Source: Arthrobacter_B citreus
GTDB lineage: Bacteria > Actinomycetota > Actinomycetes > Actinomycetales > Micrococcaceae
Length of the DNA: 64,000 nucleotides
NCBI RefSeq assembly: GCF_042429235.1
Contig: NZ_JBHMBA010000002.1
Strand: one strand, 5' to 3'
The translations under genes were made by a program, and so were the position numbers. How positions within the stretch are numbered: position 1 is the first letter of the stretch; each line of letters begins with the position of its first letter. Positions 55,764 to 63,935 of this stretch are shown one piece after another. Below the pieces are notes generated by a model. It searched no databases and had not been told where the DNA came from. It saw only the letters and a list, made by a program, of their open reading frames with translations.

Positions 55764-57443
55764 TTAGGACTCTACCCCGTCGCCGGACAGCACAGGGAAT
55801 CCGTACCGTGTCAATGCCTGCCTCAGTTCCACGCGGTCGTCGAGGGCCACATTCACTCCTTTTACTTCCTGGAATACTTCGTGTCCGCGTCCCGCCACCA
55901 GCACCGTGTCCTGCGGGCGCGCCAGCGCGACGGCGCGGTCTATCGCTGCGGCACGGGGTGCCAGTTCAAGGATTTCACACCCCAGGGATTCCTGTTCGCG
56001 GGCCGCGCGGGCGCCATCCAGGACCCCGGCGCGGATGGTGGCTTCGTCCTCATCATGGGGGTCGTCGTCAGTGACGATCACCACGTCGGCGAGCCGGGCG
56101 GCGATGGCCCCCATCAGCGGGCGCTTTGTCTGGTCACGCTCGCCGGTGGCGCCGAAAACCACAATGACGCGGGGCTGCGCCGCTGTGGATCCACCGGGTT
56201 CGTCTGCGCCGGTGGCGGAAGATTCCCGGCGCACGGACTGAAGTGTCCGGGCCAGCGCGTCGGGGTTGTGGGCAAAGTCCACGATCGCGGCGGGGGCTTC
56301 GCCCACCAGCTGCATCCGGCCCGGAACTTCCACCGTGAAGGGATCGCTGCGGTCCAGGGCATCCTGCAGGGCAGCGGAATCGACTCCCGAAGCCAGCACC
56401 ATGAGCAGGGCCAGCGCTGCGTTGGAGACGTTGAAGGTGCCCGGCAGACCGGTTCCCGCCTGCAGGGCGGCGCCGTCGGGTCCGCGCAGCGTGAAGCGGT
56501 GCCCCAGCCCTGCGCGTACGACGTCGGTGACCCTCCAGTCAGCCTCACCGGCATCCTCCCGGGTTGCCAGCGTCCAGACCGGGACGGGTGCTTCGGCAGC
56601 CATCCGGGTCCCCCATTCGTCGTCCACGGTGATGACGGCACGCTTGGCGCGCTCGGGAGTGAACAGGGCTGCTTTCGCCGCGAAGTACTCTTCCATGGAC
56701 CCATGCAGATCCAGATGATCCTGGGTCAGGTTGGTGAAGCCGGCAACGTCAAAGACAACGCCGTCCACCCGCCGGTAGGAAATGGCGTGGGACGACACCT
56801 CCATGGCTGCCGCATCCAGGCCCTTCTCCCGCATCAGTGCCAGTAATCCGTGGACCTGGGGTGACTCCGGAGTGGTGAGGGTGCTCGCAATGGGCTCCCC
56901 GCCGGCGAGGATCTCGATGGTGCCGATCAGCCCGGTGGTCTTGCCGAGGGCGCCCAGCAGCGAATTGATGAAGTACGTGGTGGTGGTTTTGCCGTTGGTG
57001 CCGGTGACGCCGAACAGTGTCGGCGCACTGCCGTCCTGCGGCCGGCTGCGGAATACGGCTGCCGCCAGCGGACCCACCAGGCGGCGGGGATCGTCCGTCA
57101 CATACACCGGCACGGGCAGCCCGCCCAGGGCGGCGGCGCCGTCGGGATCCGTCAGCACGGCGGCTGCGCCGGCCTCGGCCGCGGACTCAGCGAACCGTGC
57201 CCCGTGATGGCGGGCGCCGGGCAGGGCGACATACAGGTCCCCGGGCAGGACTTCCCGGGAGTTGATCGTGAGGCCGGTCAGCAGCACGTCGCGGTCCCGG
57301 TCCGAATCCCGGGCATGTTTGACCGCCGGCAGGCCGAGGCCGGCCAGGACGTCCGAGGCATCCCGAAGGGAAACCGGCTCCTGAGCGGATGGCCGCATTC
57401 CGCTGCCCGCGCGGGGCGGCTGAGGCTGATCATTCAAAGGCAC
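55764..57443 (-). CDS. murE: UDP-MurNAc-tripeptide ligase MurE, predicted L-lysine type
   Basis: MurE (559 aa) adds the third amino acid of the stem peptide. GTG at 57443 has GGAG 7 bp upstream; the longer frame to 57581 is not MurE-like. N-terminal: LTGLTINSREVLPGDLYVALPG. ATP loop: GVTGTNGKTTTTYF, then EVSSHAISYRRVDG and NLTQDHLDLHGSMEEYFAAK. The specificity loop, DNPR in meso-diaminopimelate enzymes, reads D460-D461-P462-H463. The arginine that grips diaminopimelate is missing, so L-lysine is the likelier substrate, as in Arthrobacter A3alpha peptidoglycan. That inference rests on this motif and would need enzyme data. Confidence 0.93.
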   Translation of the reverse strand: MPLNDQPQPPRAGSGMRPSAQEPVSLRDASDVLAGLGLPAVKHARDSDRDRDVLLTGLTINSREVLPGDLYVALPGARHHGARFAESAAEAGAAAVLTDPDGAAALGGLPVPVYVTDDPRRLVGPLAAAVFRSRPQDGSAPTLFGVTGTNGKTTTTYFINSLLGALGKTTGLIGTIEILAGGEPIASTLTTPESPQVHGLLALMREKGLDAAAMEVSSHAISYRRVDGVVFDVAGFTNLTQDHLDLHGSMEEYFAAKAALFTPERAKRAVITVDDEWGTRMAAEAPVPVWTLATREDAGEADWRVTDVVRAGLGHRFTLRGPDGAALQAGTGLPGTFNVSNAALALLMVLASGVDSAALQDALDRSDPFTVEVPGRMQLVGEAPAAIVDFAHNPDALARTLQSVRRESSATGADEPGGSTAAQPRVIVVFGATGERDQTKRPLMGAIAARLADVVIVTDDDPHDEDEATIRAGVLDGARAAREQESLGCEILELAPRAAAIDRAVALARPQDTVLVAGRGHEVFQEVKGVNVALDDRVELRQALTRYGFPVLSGDGVES

Positions 57444-57531
57444 TGCATTGCTCCAGAAAATTGACGTGTTGCTCGACGAAGGATGAACCCGGCAGCCTCG
57501 GCGGCCGGTAAAGCCCGGCCCCTGGCGGGAC

Positions 57532-59325
57532 TCAGTACTCCACGGGATACAGCTCCGGTTCGGAAGTGGATGGAGCGACATTGCGGGTGGTCAAAACCTG
57601 TTCCATGACCTTCTTGAAGGTTCTTCCCGGATCGAGGACCTGCAGGGATCCCTGGGGCCGCTGCAGCGTCACCACTGCCACGTACTGGGGATCATCCATT
57701 GGTGCAATACCAGCATAAGAGAGTGTGTACCCGTCATAGCCACCGTTGGCGGCCGGGGCCTCGGCCGTGCCGGTCTTGGACCCCACGCGGTACTGCTCCA
57801 GCCTGCCGCCCGCCCCCGATCCTTCGGCCGTGACGGTTTCCAGCATGTGCTGAACTTCACTCGCCGTCTGTTCGGACACCACGCGGGTTGGCTCCGCCTT
57901 TTCCGCGGGAGTCTCGGTGCCGTCGGCTGCGACGTAGCTGTCGATGATGCTTGGTGCCAGGCGCACGCCGTCGTTGGCAATGGTCTGGTAGACCATTGCG
58001 GTGTGCAGCGCCGTCTGGGCCAGTCCCTGCCCGAAGAGCACGGTGTACTGCTGCCTGGTGTCCCATTCATCGGGCTCGGCGAGGATGCCGGTCGTTTCCC
58101 CGTTGAGCCCAACGTTCAGGGGCTCGCCGATGCCGAACTTGCGCAGCCAGTCATAACGTTCCTGCCGGGTGAGCTGCTGTCCGATCATGACGGTGCCCGT
58201 GTTCATCGACTTTGTCAGGATGCCCGCGGCCGTCATGTGCACGGTCCCGTGGTCGAAGGCGTCCTTGAACGTCTGGCCGTCCACGGTATAGGTGGGCGGA
58301 ATCTCGAACTGGGACAGCGGGTCGATGATGCCCTGCTCCAGGGCCGCCGCCATGGTGATGACCTTGGTGGTGGATCCCGGTTCGAAGGGTACTGTCACGG
58401 ACAGGGGCTGCCGGGATTCGGCCGGAGTAAGTCCGGGGTTGTTGGGGTCAACGGTGGTTGATTCGGCCATGGCGATGATGCGCCCGGTCTTCACCTCGAC
58501 CACAACCACGTTTCCCCAGTCGGCGTTGTATTCCTCCACCTGGCTGGCAATGGTCTGCATGGCGAACCACTGCAGGTCCTGGTCAATGCTGAGTTTTACC
58601 GACTCGCCGTCGACCACCGGGGAGTCTTCGTTGGTGGCGTACGGGATGCGGATGCCGTCTCCGCCGATTTCGTAGGTTTTGCTGCCGGCTTCCCCGGCGA
58701 GGATGTCGTCCTGGGTGAGTTCCAGGCCCTCCTGCGGGCCGTCGGTCCCCAGGAACCCAACGATGGATCCGGCAACGGACCCCGACGGGTACGTGCGCAG
58801 GGTGGTGCGGTCCGCGTAGATGCCAGGGAACTTGACGGCCAGGACCTTGTCCTTGATTTCCGGAGTGACGGTCTTGGCGACAAAGTTAAAGGTTTTGTCG
58901 CCGAGCACCGAGCTCCGCAGGGTTTCCGGATCCTGTCCAAGGATGCCGGACAGTTCCGCGAAGGCCTTGTCGAAGCTGATGTCCTCAAGCGTTCCCTCCG
59001 CGTTGCGGCGGGGGAACTCCTCCTCTTCGGCGTAATCGTGGGACAGCGTCTGGTCCACCACAATGTCAAAGCGCTCCACGCTGCGCGCCAGGTAGTTGCC
59101 CTCCGAGTCAAGGATGCTGCCGCGCAGCGGGGGAACCACCTGGGTGGTCAAGCGCTTTGCGACGGCGGCTTCGGCCATCCCTTCAGGGTCCACCGCCTGG
59201 ACCTGGAAAAGGCGCACTCCAAGGACGGTCAGCAGCACCAATGCCAGGATCAGGCCGGTCCGCAGCCTGCCGGTAACGATGGCTACCCTGTGGTTGTTCC
59301 TCCCGGAACCCCGCTCTTTTGCCAC
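57532..59325 (-). CDS. ftsI: Septal penicillin-binding protein FtsI (PBP3/PbpB)
   Basis: Class B penicillin-binding protein (597 aa), the septal transpeptidase partner of FtsW. One N-terminal membrane helix (about 18-38) is followed by the pedestal domain (GSILDSEGNYLARSVERFDIV). The transpeptidase domain has active-site serine S318 in EPGSTTKVI, the SxN motif in TKSMNTGTV and KTG in VGSKTGTAEAP. A loop before the core (YEIGGDGIRIPYATNED) and the polar tail are usual. The start is GTG with GAGGA 7 bp upstream, 88 bp before murE. Confidence 0.96.
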   Translation of the reverse strand: MAKERGSGRNNHRVAIVTGRLRTGLILALVLLTVLGVRLFQVQAVDPEGMAEAAVAKRLTTQVVPPLRGSILDSEGNYLARSVERFDIVVDQTLSHDYAEEEEFPRRNAEGTLEDISFDKAFAELSGILGQDPETLRSSVLGDKTFNFVAKTVTPEIKDKVLAVKFPGIYADRTTLRTYPSGSVAGSIVGFLGTDGPQEGLELTQDDILAGEAGSKTYEIGGDGIRIPYATNEDSPVVDGESVKLSIDQDLQWFAMQTIASQVEEYNADWGNVVVVEVKTGRIIAMAESTTVDPNNPGLTPAESRQPLSVTVPFEPGSTTKVITMAAALEQGIIDPLSQFEIPPTYTVDGQTFKDAFDHGTVHMTAAGILTKSMNTGTVMIGQQLTRQERYDWLRKFGIGEPLNVGLNGETTGILAEPDEWDTRQQYTVLFGQGLAQTALHTAMVYQTIANDGVRLAPSIIDSYVAADGTETPAEKAEPTRVVSEQTASEVQHMLETVTAEGSGAGGRLEQYRVGSKTGTAEAPAANGGYDGYTLSYAGIAPMDDPQYVAVVTLQRPQGSLQVLDPGRTFKKVMEQVLTTRNVAPSTSEPELYPVEY

Positions 59326-59354
59326 AACGTATCCTCGTCACTGCTCGATAAAGA

Positions 59355-60071
59355 TTAGTATCCGCTTCTCTGGGCCGGAGCCGGAATGGTTCCGCCGTTC
59401 AGATCCGCTTCCTGTTCCACCGGAGCCGTTTCCGCTCCGGCGGGTTCACCGTCTGCCGCTGCCGCTGCTTGGGCGGCCTCGGCTTCCCGTGCTTCCGCTG
59501 CCCGGACCGATTCCTCGGCCGCCGGCGCAGGCTGTGCAACCGCCGGCGCTATCGGTTGGGTCAGCACATTGGGCGCTTCAATCAGGACAAGAGGAGCAGT
59601 GCCCTCCTCGGCCGGGACGGGATTGCCCGTGACCGCGAGGGTCTGCAGGTCGATGCTGCCAAAACTGGAAGACGTCACCATGCCGAGGTCGGCGGCCGCG
59701 GAGGCCAGCACCTGGGGTGCCTGGTGGTTTTCCAGCTGCTGGGTCAGTGCTTCGTTGCGCTGGACCAGTTCGGTCCGCTCATTCTGCAGCTGGACCAGCT
59801 GGTACTGGCCGCTGGAGACAGAGATGTTGAGCAGCAGGACGGCGCCCAGCCCCAGGATCAGGGCGAAAAAGCAAAAGATGAAGAGCGGCGCCCGGCGGCG
59901 GGCCTTCGAAGCGGGCACCACGGACAGGGGGGTGCGACGGCGGGGCGCGGCGGAAGCGGCCGTTGCCGGCGTCGTCCGCGGCGTCCAATCCAGCGCACGG
60001 GCCGTGTTGCCGTGGGTTGCGCGGCGGACTGCACCGGTGGGTGCGTGCGGCCGGGTCTGTACCTGCGTCAT
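59355..60071 (-). CDS. FtsL-like small divisome protein
   Basis: A bitopic membrane protein (238 aa) in the ftsL position between rsmH and ftsI. A basic N-terminus (SKARRRAPLF), one membrane helix (about 62-83) and a short coiled coil (QYQLVQLQNERTELVQRNEALTQQL, 90-114) give the FtsL/FtsB layout; in relatives it would pair with FtsQ. Beyond it lies an 80-residue Ala/Pro/Glu-rich extension (about 155-238), longer than most FtsL. FtsL sequences are too divergent for certainty, so the name is position-based. It overlaps rsmH by 4 bp. Confidence 0.82.
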   Translation of the reverse strand: MTQVQTRPHAPTGAVRRATHGNTARALDWTPRTTPATAASAAPRRRTPLSVVPASKARRRAPLFIFCFFALILGLGAVLLLNISVSSGQYQLVQLQNERTELVQRNEALTQQLENHQAPQVLASAAADLGMVTSSSFGSIDLQTLAVTGNPVPAEEGTAPLVLIEAPNVLTQPIAPAVAQPAPAAEESVRAAEAREAEAAQAAAAADGEPAGAETAPVEQEADLNGGTIPAPAQRSGY

Positions 60072-61066
60072 GATCCTGCCCTGTCAGTCGGGATGCGGAT
60101 ACGTTCCACGGCCCGCAGCTTGGCTGAGGCGGCGCGGGGATTTTCGGCAATTTCAGCGTCCGTGGGAACCTCGGTCCCCTTGGTCAGCCGCTGGAGCTGG
60201 GCCTTGTGTTCGTCGAGCTCCACCGGGAAGCCCTTGGGCGCCGATGAGCGTGCGCCGGCGGCAAAGATGCCCTTGACGATTTTGTCCTCCAACGAGTGGT
60301 AGGACATCACCACCACCCGCCCACCGAGGTTCAGGACGGACAGGGACGCGGGAATCGCCCGCTCCAGCACGTCCAGCTCCTCGTTGACTTCAATCCGCAG
60401 CGCCTGAAAGGTGCGTTTGGCCGGGTGTCCCCCGGTGCGCGCGGCTCCCGCGGGGACCACCGAGCGGATGGCGTCAACGAGTTCACCGGTGGTGCTGAAG
60501 GGCTTGGCGGACCGCGCCGACACGATCGCGGAGGCTATCCGGCCGGCAAACTTCTCTTCGCCCCATTTGCGGATAATCGCCACGAGGTCTGATTCGCTGT
60601 ACGTATTAACAATGTCGGCCGCGGTGCGTCCGCGGCTGGTGTCCATCCGCATGTCCAGCGGAGCGTCATAGGAATAGGCAAAACCCCGGTCCCGCTCATC
60701 GAGCTGGAGGGACGAAACGCCCAGGTCGAAGAGTGCGCCGTCAATGCCATCGAAGCCAAGGTCGGTGACGACGTCGGCGATCTCGTCATACACCGCGTGC
60801 ACCAGGTCGATGCGGTCCTCGAAGGGGGAAAGGCGTTCACCCGCCAGGGCCAGCGCCTGCCGGTCACGGTCGATGCCGATCACGTGCAGCTGCGGAAAGC
60901 GTGTCAGCATGGCTTCCGTGTGGCCGCCCATGCCGAGGGTGGCATCCACGACGACGGCGGAACCGTGGTCGGCCACTGCTCGTTCGATTGCCGGAGCCAG
61001 CAGATTAATGCAGCGGTCACGCAGCACCGGAACATGCCGTTCTTCGGTTGGGCGTTCTTCGCTCAT
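60068..61066 (-). CDS. rsmH: 16S rRNA (cytosine1402-N4)-methyltransferase
   Basis: RsmH (MraW, 332 aa), the SAM-dependent methyltransferase that N4-methylates C1402 in the ribosomal P site. Family marks: RHVPVLRDRCINLLAPAI, the SAM loop VDATLGMGGHTEAML, the motif DGALFDLGVSSLQLDERDRGFAYS, and HPAKRTFQALRIEVNEEL. The C-terminal VVMSYHSLEDKIVKGIF is also typical. GAAGGA lies 6 bp before the ATG. It is separated from mraZ by 203 bp, which contains no gene but a TATAAG hexamer. Confidence 0.96.
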   Translation of the reverse strand: MSEERPTEERHVPVLRDRCINLLAPAIERAVADHGSAVVVDATLGMGGHTEAMLTRFPQLHVIGIDRDRQALALAGERLSPFEDRIDLVHAVYDEIADVVTDLGFDGIDGALFDLGVSSLQLDERDRGFAYSYDAPLDMRMDTSRGRTAADIVNTYSESDLVAIIRKWGEEKFAGRIASAIVSARSAKPFSTTGELVDAIRSVVPAGAARTGGHPAKRTFQALRIEVNEELDVLERAIPASLSVLNLGGRVVVMSYHSLEDKIVKGIFAAGARSSAPKGFPVELDEHKAQLQRLTKGTEVPTDAEIAENPRAASAKLRAVERIRIPTDRAGS

Positions 61067-61269
61067 CTGCTGTCCTTCCGCGTCCTGGGACGGCGGCGTA
61101 GTTCTTATATCAGACCCCCATCCGCGCCTCGCACTGCCTGCGCCTGGCTCCGGGGAAGTGAGTCAGGTGCCGGCCCTGCGGGGCGGCTGGAGATCTCATG
61201 CAAGAAACCGCTGCGGTCCGGTCTCTGTCTGGTGGGTATTAGGTACTGCTGTTGTTACTGCCGTGCTGG

Positions 61270-61701
61270 TTAGAAAAGACCGGGCATGGTGTCCTCGTCA
61301 GTTTCCGAGAACGCCGTTTCCTGCTCGTCGAGGTAGTTCTGCCAAGCTGCCGCATCCCAAATCTCGGCCCTTGTCCCCGCACCAATCACGGCCAGTACGC
61401 GGCCGAGTCCGGCGTAGGTCCGCAATGCCGGCGGAATGGTGATCCGGCCCTGCTTGTCCGGGACTTCGTCGGAGGCTCCGGACAAAAAGACTCGAATATA
61501 GTCCCGTGCCTGACGCGAGGAAAGCGGAGCTTCCCGCATCTGCTCGTGGACCCGTTCGAATTCCTTCTGGCTGAACACGTAGATGCATCGTTCCTGGCCC
61601 CTTGTCAGGACCAGTCCCTCCGCCAGTTCCTCACGGAACTTGGCCGGCAGGATGAGCCGCCCCTTTTCGTCCAGGCGAGGTGAATGTGTCCCGAGGAACA
61701 T
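61270..61701 (-). CDS. mraZ: Transcriptional regulator MraZ
   Basis: MraZ (143 aa), the conserved first gene of the division/cell-wall cluster, a DNA-binding ring protein with two SpoVT/AbrB-like halves. The signature MFLGTHSPRLDEKGRLILPA opens the first and VPDKQGRITIPPALRTYAG the second. It binds repeated GTGG-like elements upstream of its own gene. Three such repeats lie over its promoter here, predicting autorepression of the mraZ-rsmH-ftsL-ftsI operon. The ATG at 61701 gives the normal length. Likely near-constitutive at low level, by analogy. Confidence 0.96.
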   Translation of the reverse strand: MFLGTHSPRLDEKGRLILPAKFREELAEGLVLTRGQERCIYVFSQKEFERVHEQMREAPLSSRQARDYIRVFLSGASDEVPDKQGRITIPPALRTYAGLGRVLAVIGAGTRAEIWDAAAWQNYLDEQETAFSETDEDTMPGLF

Positions 61702-61753
61702 CAGTCACCACCCGTCTGATTGGAAGAAGTTCCTCCTGCGCTGCCCCTACCCT

Positions 61754-61759
61754 CTTATA
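61754..61759 (-). promoter_or_regulatory. Possible second -10 element of mraZ
   Basis: TATAAG on the minus strand just downstream of the repeat array. There is no good -35 at 16-18 bp, so it could be a minor promoter or chance. Confidence 0.3.
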
Positions 61760-61790
61760 GCCTCCACTTTACTCCACTTCCCTCCACAGT
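61760..61790 (-). promoter_or_regulatory. MraZ box of three 10-bp spaced repeats
   Basis: On the minus strand GTGGAG occurs three times at exactly 10-bp spacing (complement positions 61762-61767, 61772-61777, 61782-61787), in the contexts GTGGAGGGAA, GTGGAGTAAA and GTGGAGGC. This matches the repeated-element form of MraZ operators. Confidence 0.8.
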
Positions 61791-61793
61791 CAA
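61766..61793 (-). promoter_or_regulatory. mraZ operon promoter
   Basis: On the minus strand: -35 TTGACT (61788-61793), 16-bp spacer, -10 TAAAGT (61766-61771). The MraZ repeats cover the spacer and the -10. Confidence 0.55.
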
Positions 61794-61920
61794 CGCTAGT
61801 GCCTGCCGTTTTCCGGCGCGCCGCGCCTTTTCTTCCGCGGAATGGCGCGGATGGAGCGTGGTGGAGGGAGATCGGCGGAAAAGGCTGGCCGGAGTTCGTC
61901 CGGGGCGGTCGTTAACGACA

Positions 61921-61948
61921 AAAAGACCCGCCGCAGCGGGTCTTTTTC
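61921..61948. terminator. Intrinsic terminator between DUF3040 and mraZ
   Basis: AAAAAGACCCGC (61921-61932) and GCGGGTCTTTTT (61937-61948) form a 12-bp perfect stem with a CGCA loop and a T-run on each strand. It shields the mraZ promoter from upstream transcription. Confidence 0.93.
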
Positions 61949-61987
61949 CGAGTCTGTGAACCGGTGGAGGAAAGTTGGGCGCCTGGC

Positions 61988-62371
61988 TTACTGGTCGCGC
62001 TTGCGCTCATCCCATTTGTTTTCGAGATTGCTCATGAAGTTCTTCGGGGAGCTTGCTTCGCGTTCCTTCTTGCGGGCCGGAGAGCTGACCTGCGCTCCGC
62101 GCTTGCCGCGGGTGGTCGCGTAGTACACGCCCGATCCCATCACCAGGAATCCAAGGACGCCCAGAATGAGGCTGACCGGCATCTCCATGGAGACCCCTCG
62201 GAGGAGCAGCGCTATGCCCGCAACTGCGACAAGGGCTCCGATCACTATCCGCCGGGTAGAGATACCGCCGCTGGACGGCGTCGCCATCGAATTCGCAAAT
62301 TTGGGGTCCTCGGCGTGTAATTGCTGCTCCAACTGGTCCAGCAAGCGCTGCTCGTGTTCCGAGAGTGCCAT
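61988..62371 (-). CDS. DUF3040 membrane protein
   Basis: DUF3040 family protein, 127 aa from the ATG at 62371 (AAGGAGG upstream); the frame is open to 62548 without a better start. The family motif ALSEHEQRLLDQLEQQLHAE (residues 2-21) precedes two membrane helices (about 41-57 and 64-86) and a basic tail. DUF3040 genes are found just upstream of mraZ in many actinobacteria. Their function is unknown; the position suggests a link to cell envelope or division. It ends 40 bp before a strong terminator. Confidence 0.88.
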   Translation of the reverse strand: MALSEHEQRLLDQLEQQLHAEDPKFANSMATPSSGGISTRRIVIGALVAVAGIALLLRGVSMEMPVSLILGVLGFLVMGSGVYYATTRGKRGAQVSSPARKKEREASSPKNFMSNLENKWDERKRDQ

Positions 62372-62602
62372 TACTGCCTCCTTGCGGTCCGAAATTCTCT
62401 GTAACCCAACCAACGATCCCGGTACCGGGGCGGTTCCCGCCACTGAACCCCGGATAACTGCGGAGCCCCCGCAAAAAGCTGGGGATCCACCAGGACCCAT
62501 AACCCGGACAGAACGCTTGTTGTGCCTACGTCTTAGGATAGGTGGCATTCTGATCGGGGGAAAGCGGTGGCGGCGCTGCGGGCGTTGCTTTCCGCCTAGG
62601 GC

Positions 62603-63850
62603 TTACTCTTCGGCCTGGTCAGGCGTAACAGGGGGCGCAGCCCCGCGGCCGGAGCGGCCCCGGCGGGACGGATCCAGGAGACGCGCCGGCATCACTCCAA
62701 GCTCGCCGAACCGGGCGTTGATCTTGTCCAGGGCGTCTTCGGCTGACCGCCAGTTGTCATCCCTGCCGTCGAGGGTCAGCTGGACCGCCGCTCCATCCGC
62801 CGGCTCCAGCCTTTCGGTCCGGAGGCCGATCAGGCGCACGCTCATGCGGCGCGGCCCCAGGGCGGTAAGCAGGGCACGGGTTTCCTCGTAGATTAACTGG
62901 GCGCTGTCCACCGGTTCGCGCAGCGTCCGGGTGCGGGTAAGGGTGGAGAAGTCCGCGTAGCGCAGTTTCAGGGAGACGGCGCGGCACTGCAGTCCCGCTG
63001 CCCGCAGCCGGGCAGCTGTCTTGTGCGCCAGGCGCAGCAGTTCCGTGTGCAGTGTCTCATCGTCGGAAACATCCCGCGCGAAGGTTTCCTCAGCTCCGAT
63101 GCTCTTTTCCCGACGCACCGGAGTCACGCTCCGCGGGTCCCGCCCCCAAGCGAGCTCATACACATGCTCCCCGGTGGCGCCGAGCAGCCTTTTGAGCACG
63201 GAGACCGGCGTGCGGGCTACGTCTTCCACCGAGGAGATACCGACCCGGGCCAGGGTCTCGCGCGTCTTGGCGCCCACACCCCACAGCGCCGATACATCCA
63301 GCGTATGCAGATAGGGAACGGTCTCACTGCGCGGGATCAGGAGCAGCCCGTTCGGTTTGGACCGGGTGGAAGCAATCTTGGCGACAAATTTGGTGGCCGC
63401 AATGCCCACGCTCGCCGTAATCCCCAGCTCGGACGCAACGCGTTTGCGGATCAGCTCCCCGATGGCGCGCGGGGGTCCGAGCAGGCGCATGGCACCGGAA
63501 ATATCCAGGAACGCTTCGTCCACGCTGAGCGGTTCCACCAGCGGAGTAATGGATTCGAAGATGGCCATGAGCCGCCCCGACACTTCGCGGTAGTCCTCTT
63601 GGTGCGGTTCCAGGATGACTGCCTGGGGGCACTGCCGGTAAGCGGCCGACATGGGCATGGCGGAGTGGACGCCGAAGCGGCGGGCCTCGTAGGAAGCCGA
63701 CAGCACAACGCTCCTGCCGCCGAGGCCGCCCACGATGATTGGACGGCCCGCCAGCTCCGGGCGCTTGAGCAGCTCCACCGAGACGTAAAAGGCATCCATG
63801 TCCACGTGCATGATGGTGCAGTCGCGGTTTTCGCTGGGGCCGTTGGTCAC
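62603..63850 (-). CDS. dinB: DNA polymerase IV (Y-family)
   Basis: Y-family translesion polymerase DinB (415 aa) that copies damaged DNA at the cost of fidelity. Catalytic site 1 is MHVDMDAFYVSVELLKRPEL, and the second catalytic carboxylates lie in LSVDEAFLDISGAM. Other marks: ASYEARRFGVHSAMPMSAAY, SVGIATTKF-like KFVAKIAS, the thumb HhH region WGVGAKTRETLARVG and the little-finger domain. The C-terminal tail is Arg/Gly-rich. I chose GTG 63850, supported by a TACCAT element 6 nt upstream; ATG 63811 is an alternative. No SOS box is obvious. Confidence 0.93.
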   Translation of the reverse strand: MTNGPSENRDCTIMHVDMDAFYVSVELLKRPELAGRPIIVGGLGGRSVVLSASYEARRFGVHSAMPMSAAYRQCPQAVILEPHQEDYREVSGRLMAIFESITPLVEPLSVDEAFLDISGAMRLLGPPRAIGELIRKRVASELGITASVGIAATKFVAKIASTRSKPNGLLLIPRSETVPYLHTLDVSALWGVGAKTRETLARVGISSVEDVARTPVSVLKRLLGATGEHVYELAWGRDPRSVTPVRREKSIGAEETFARDVSDDETLHTELLRLAHKTAARLRAAGLQCRAVSLKLRYADFSTLTRTRTLREPVDSAQLIYEETRALLTALGPRRMSVRLIGLRTERLEPADGAAVQLTLDGRDDNWRSAEDALDKINARFGELGVMPARLLDPSRRGRSGRGAAPPVTPDQAEE

Positions 63851-63856
63851 TCCTTC

Positions 63857-63862
63857 ATGGTA
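63857..63862 (-). promoter_or_regulatory. -10 element of a leaderless promoter (dinB)
   Basis: On the minus strand TACCAT is followed by 6 nt (GAAGGA) and the GTG at 63850. The GGAG there is too close to act as a Shine-Dalgarno site. Confidence 0.5.
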
Positions 63863-63891
63863 GACAACGGGTCCGACGTTTTCGTTTCGCC

Positions 63892-63897
63892 TAGACT
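63892..63897 (+). promoter_or_regulatory. Possible -10 element of the terminal lipoprotein gene
   Basis: TAGACT lies 38 bp before the ATG at 63936, giving a leader of about 32 nt. No convincing -35 element is visible. Confidence 0.35.
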
Positions 63898-63935
63898 GGG
63901 GACCAGTTCCTGACCCCCACAAGATGCGGACACCC

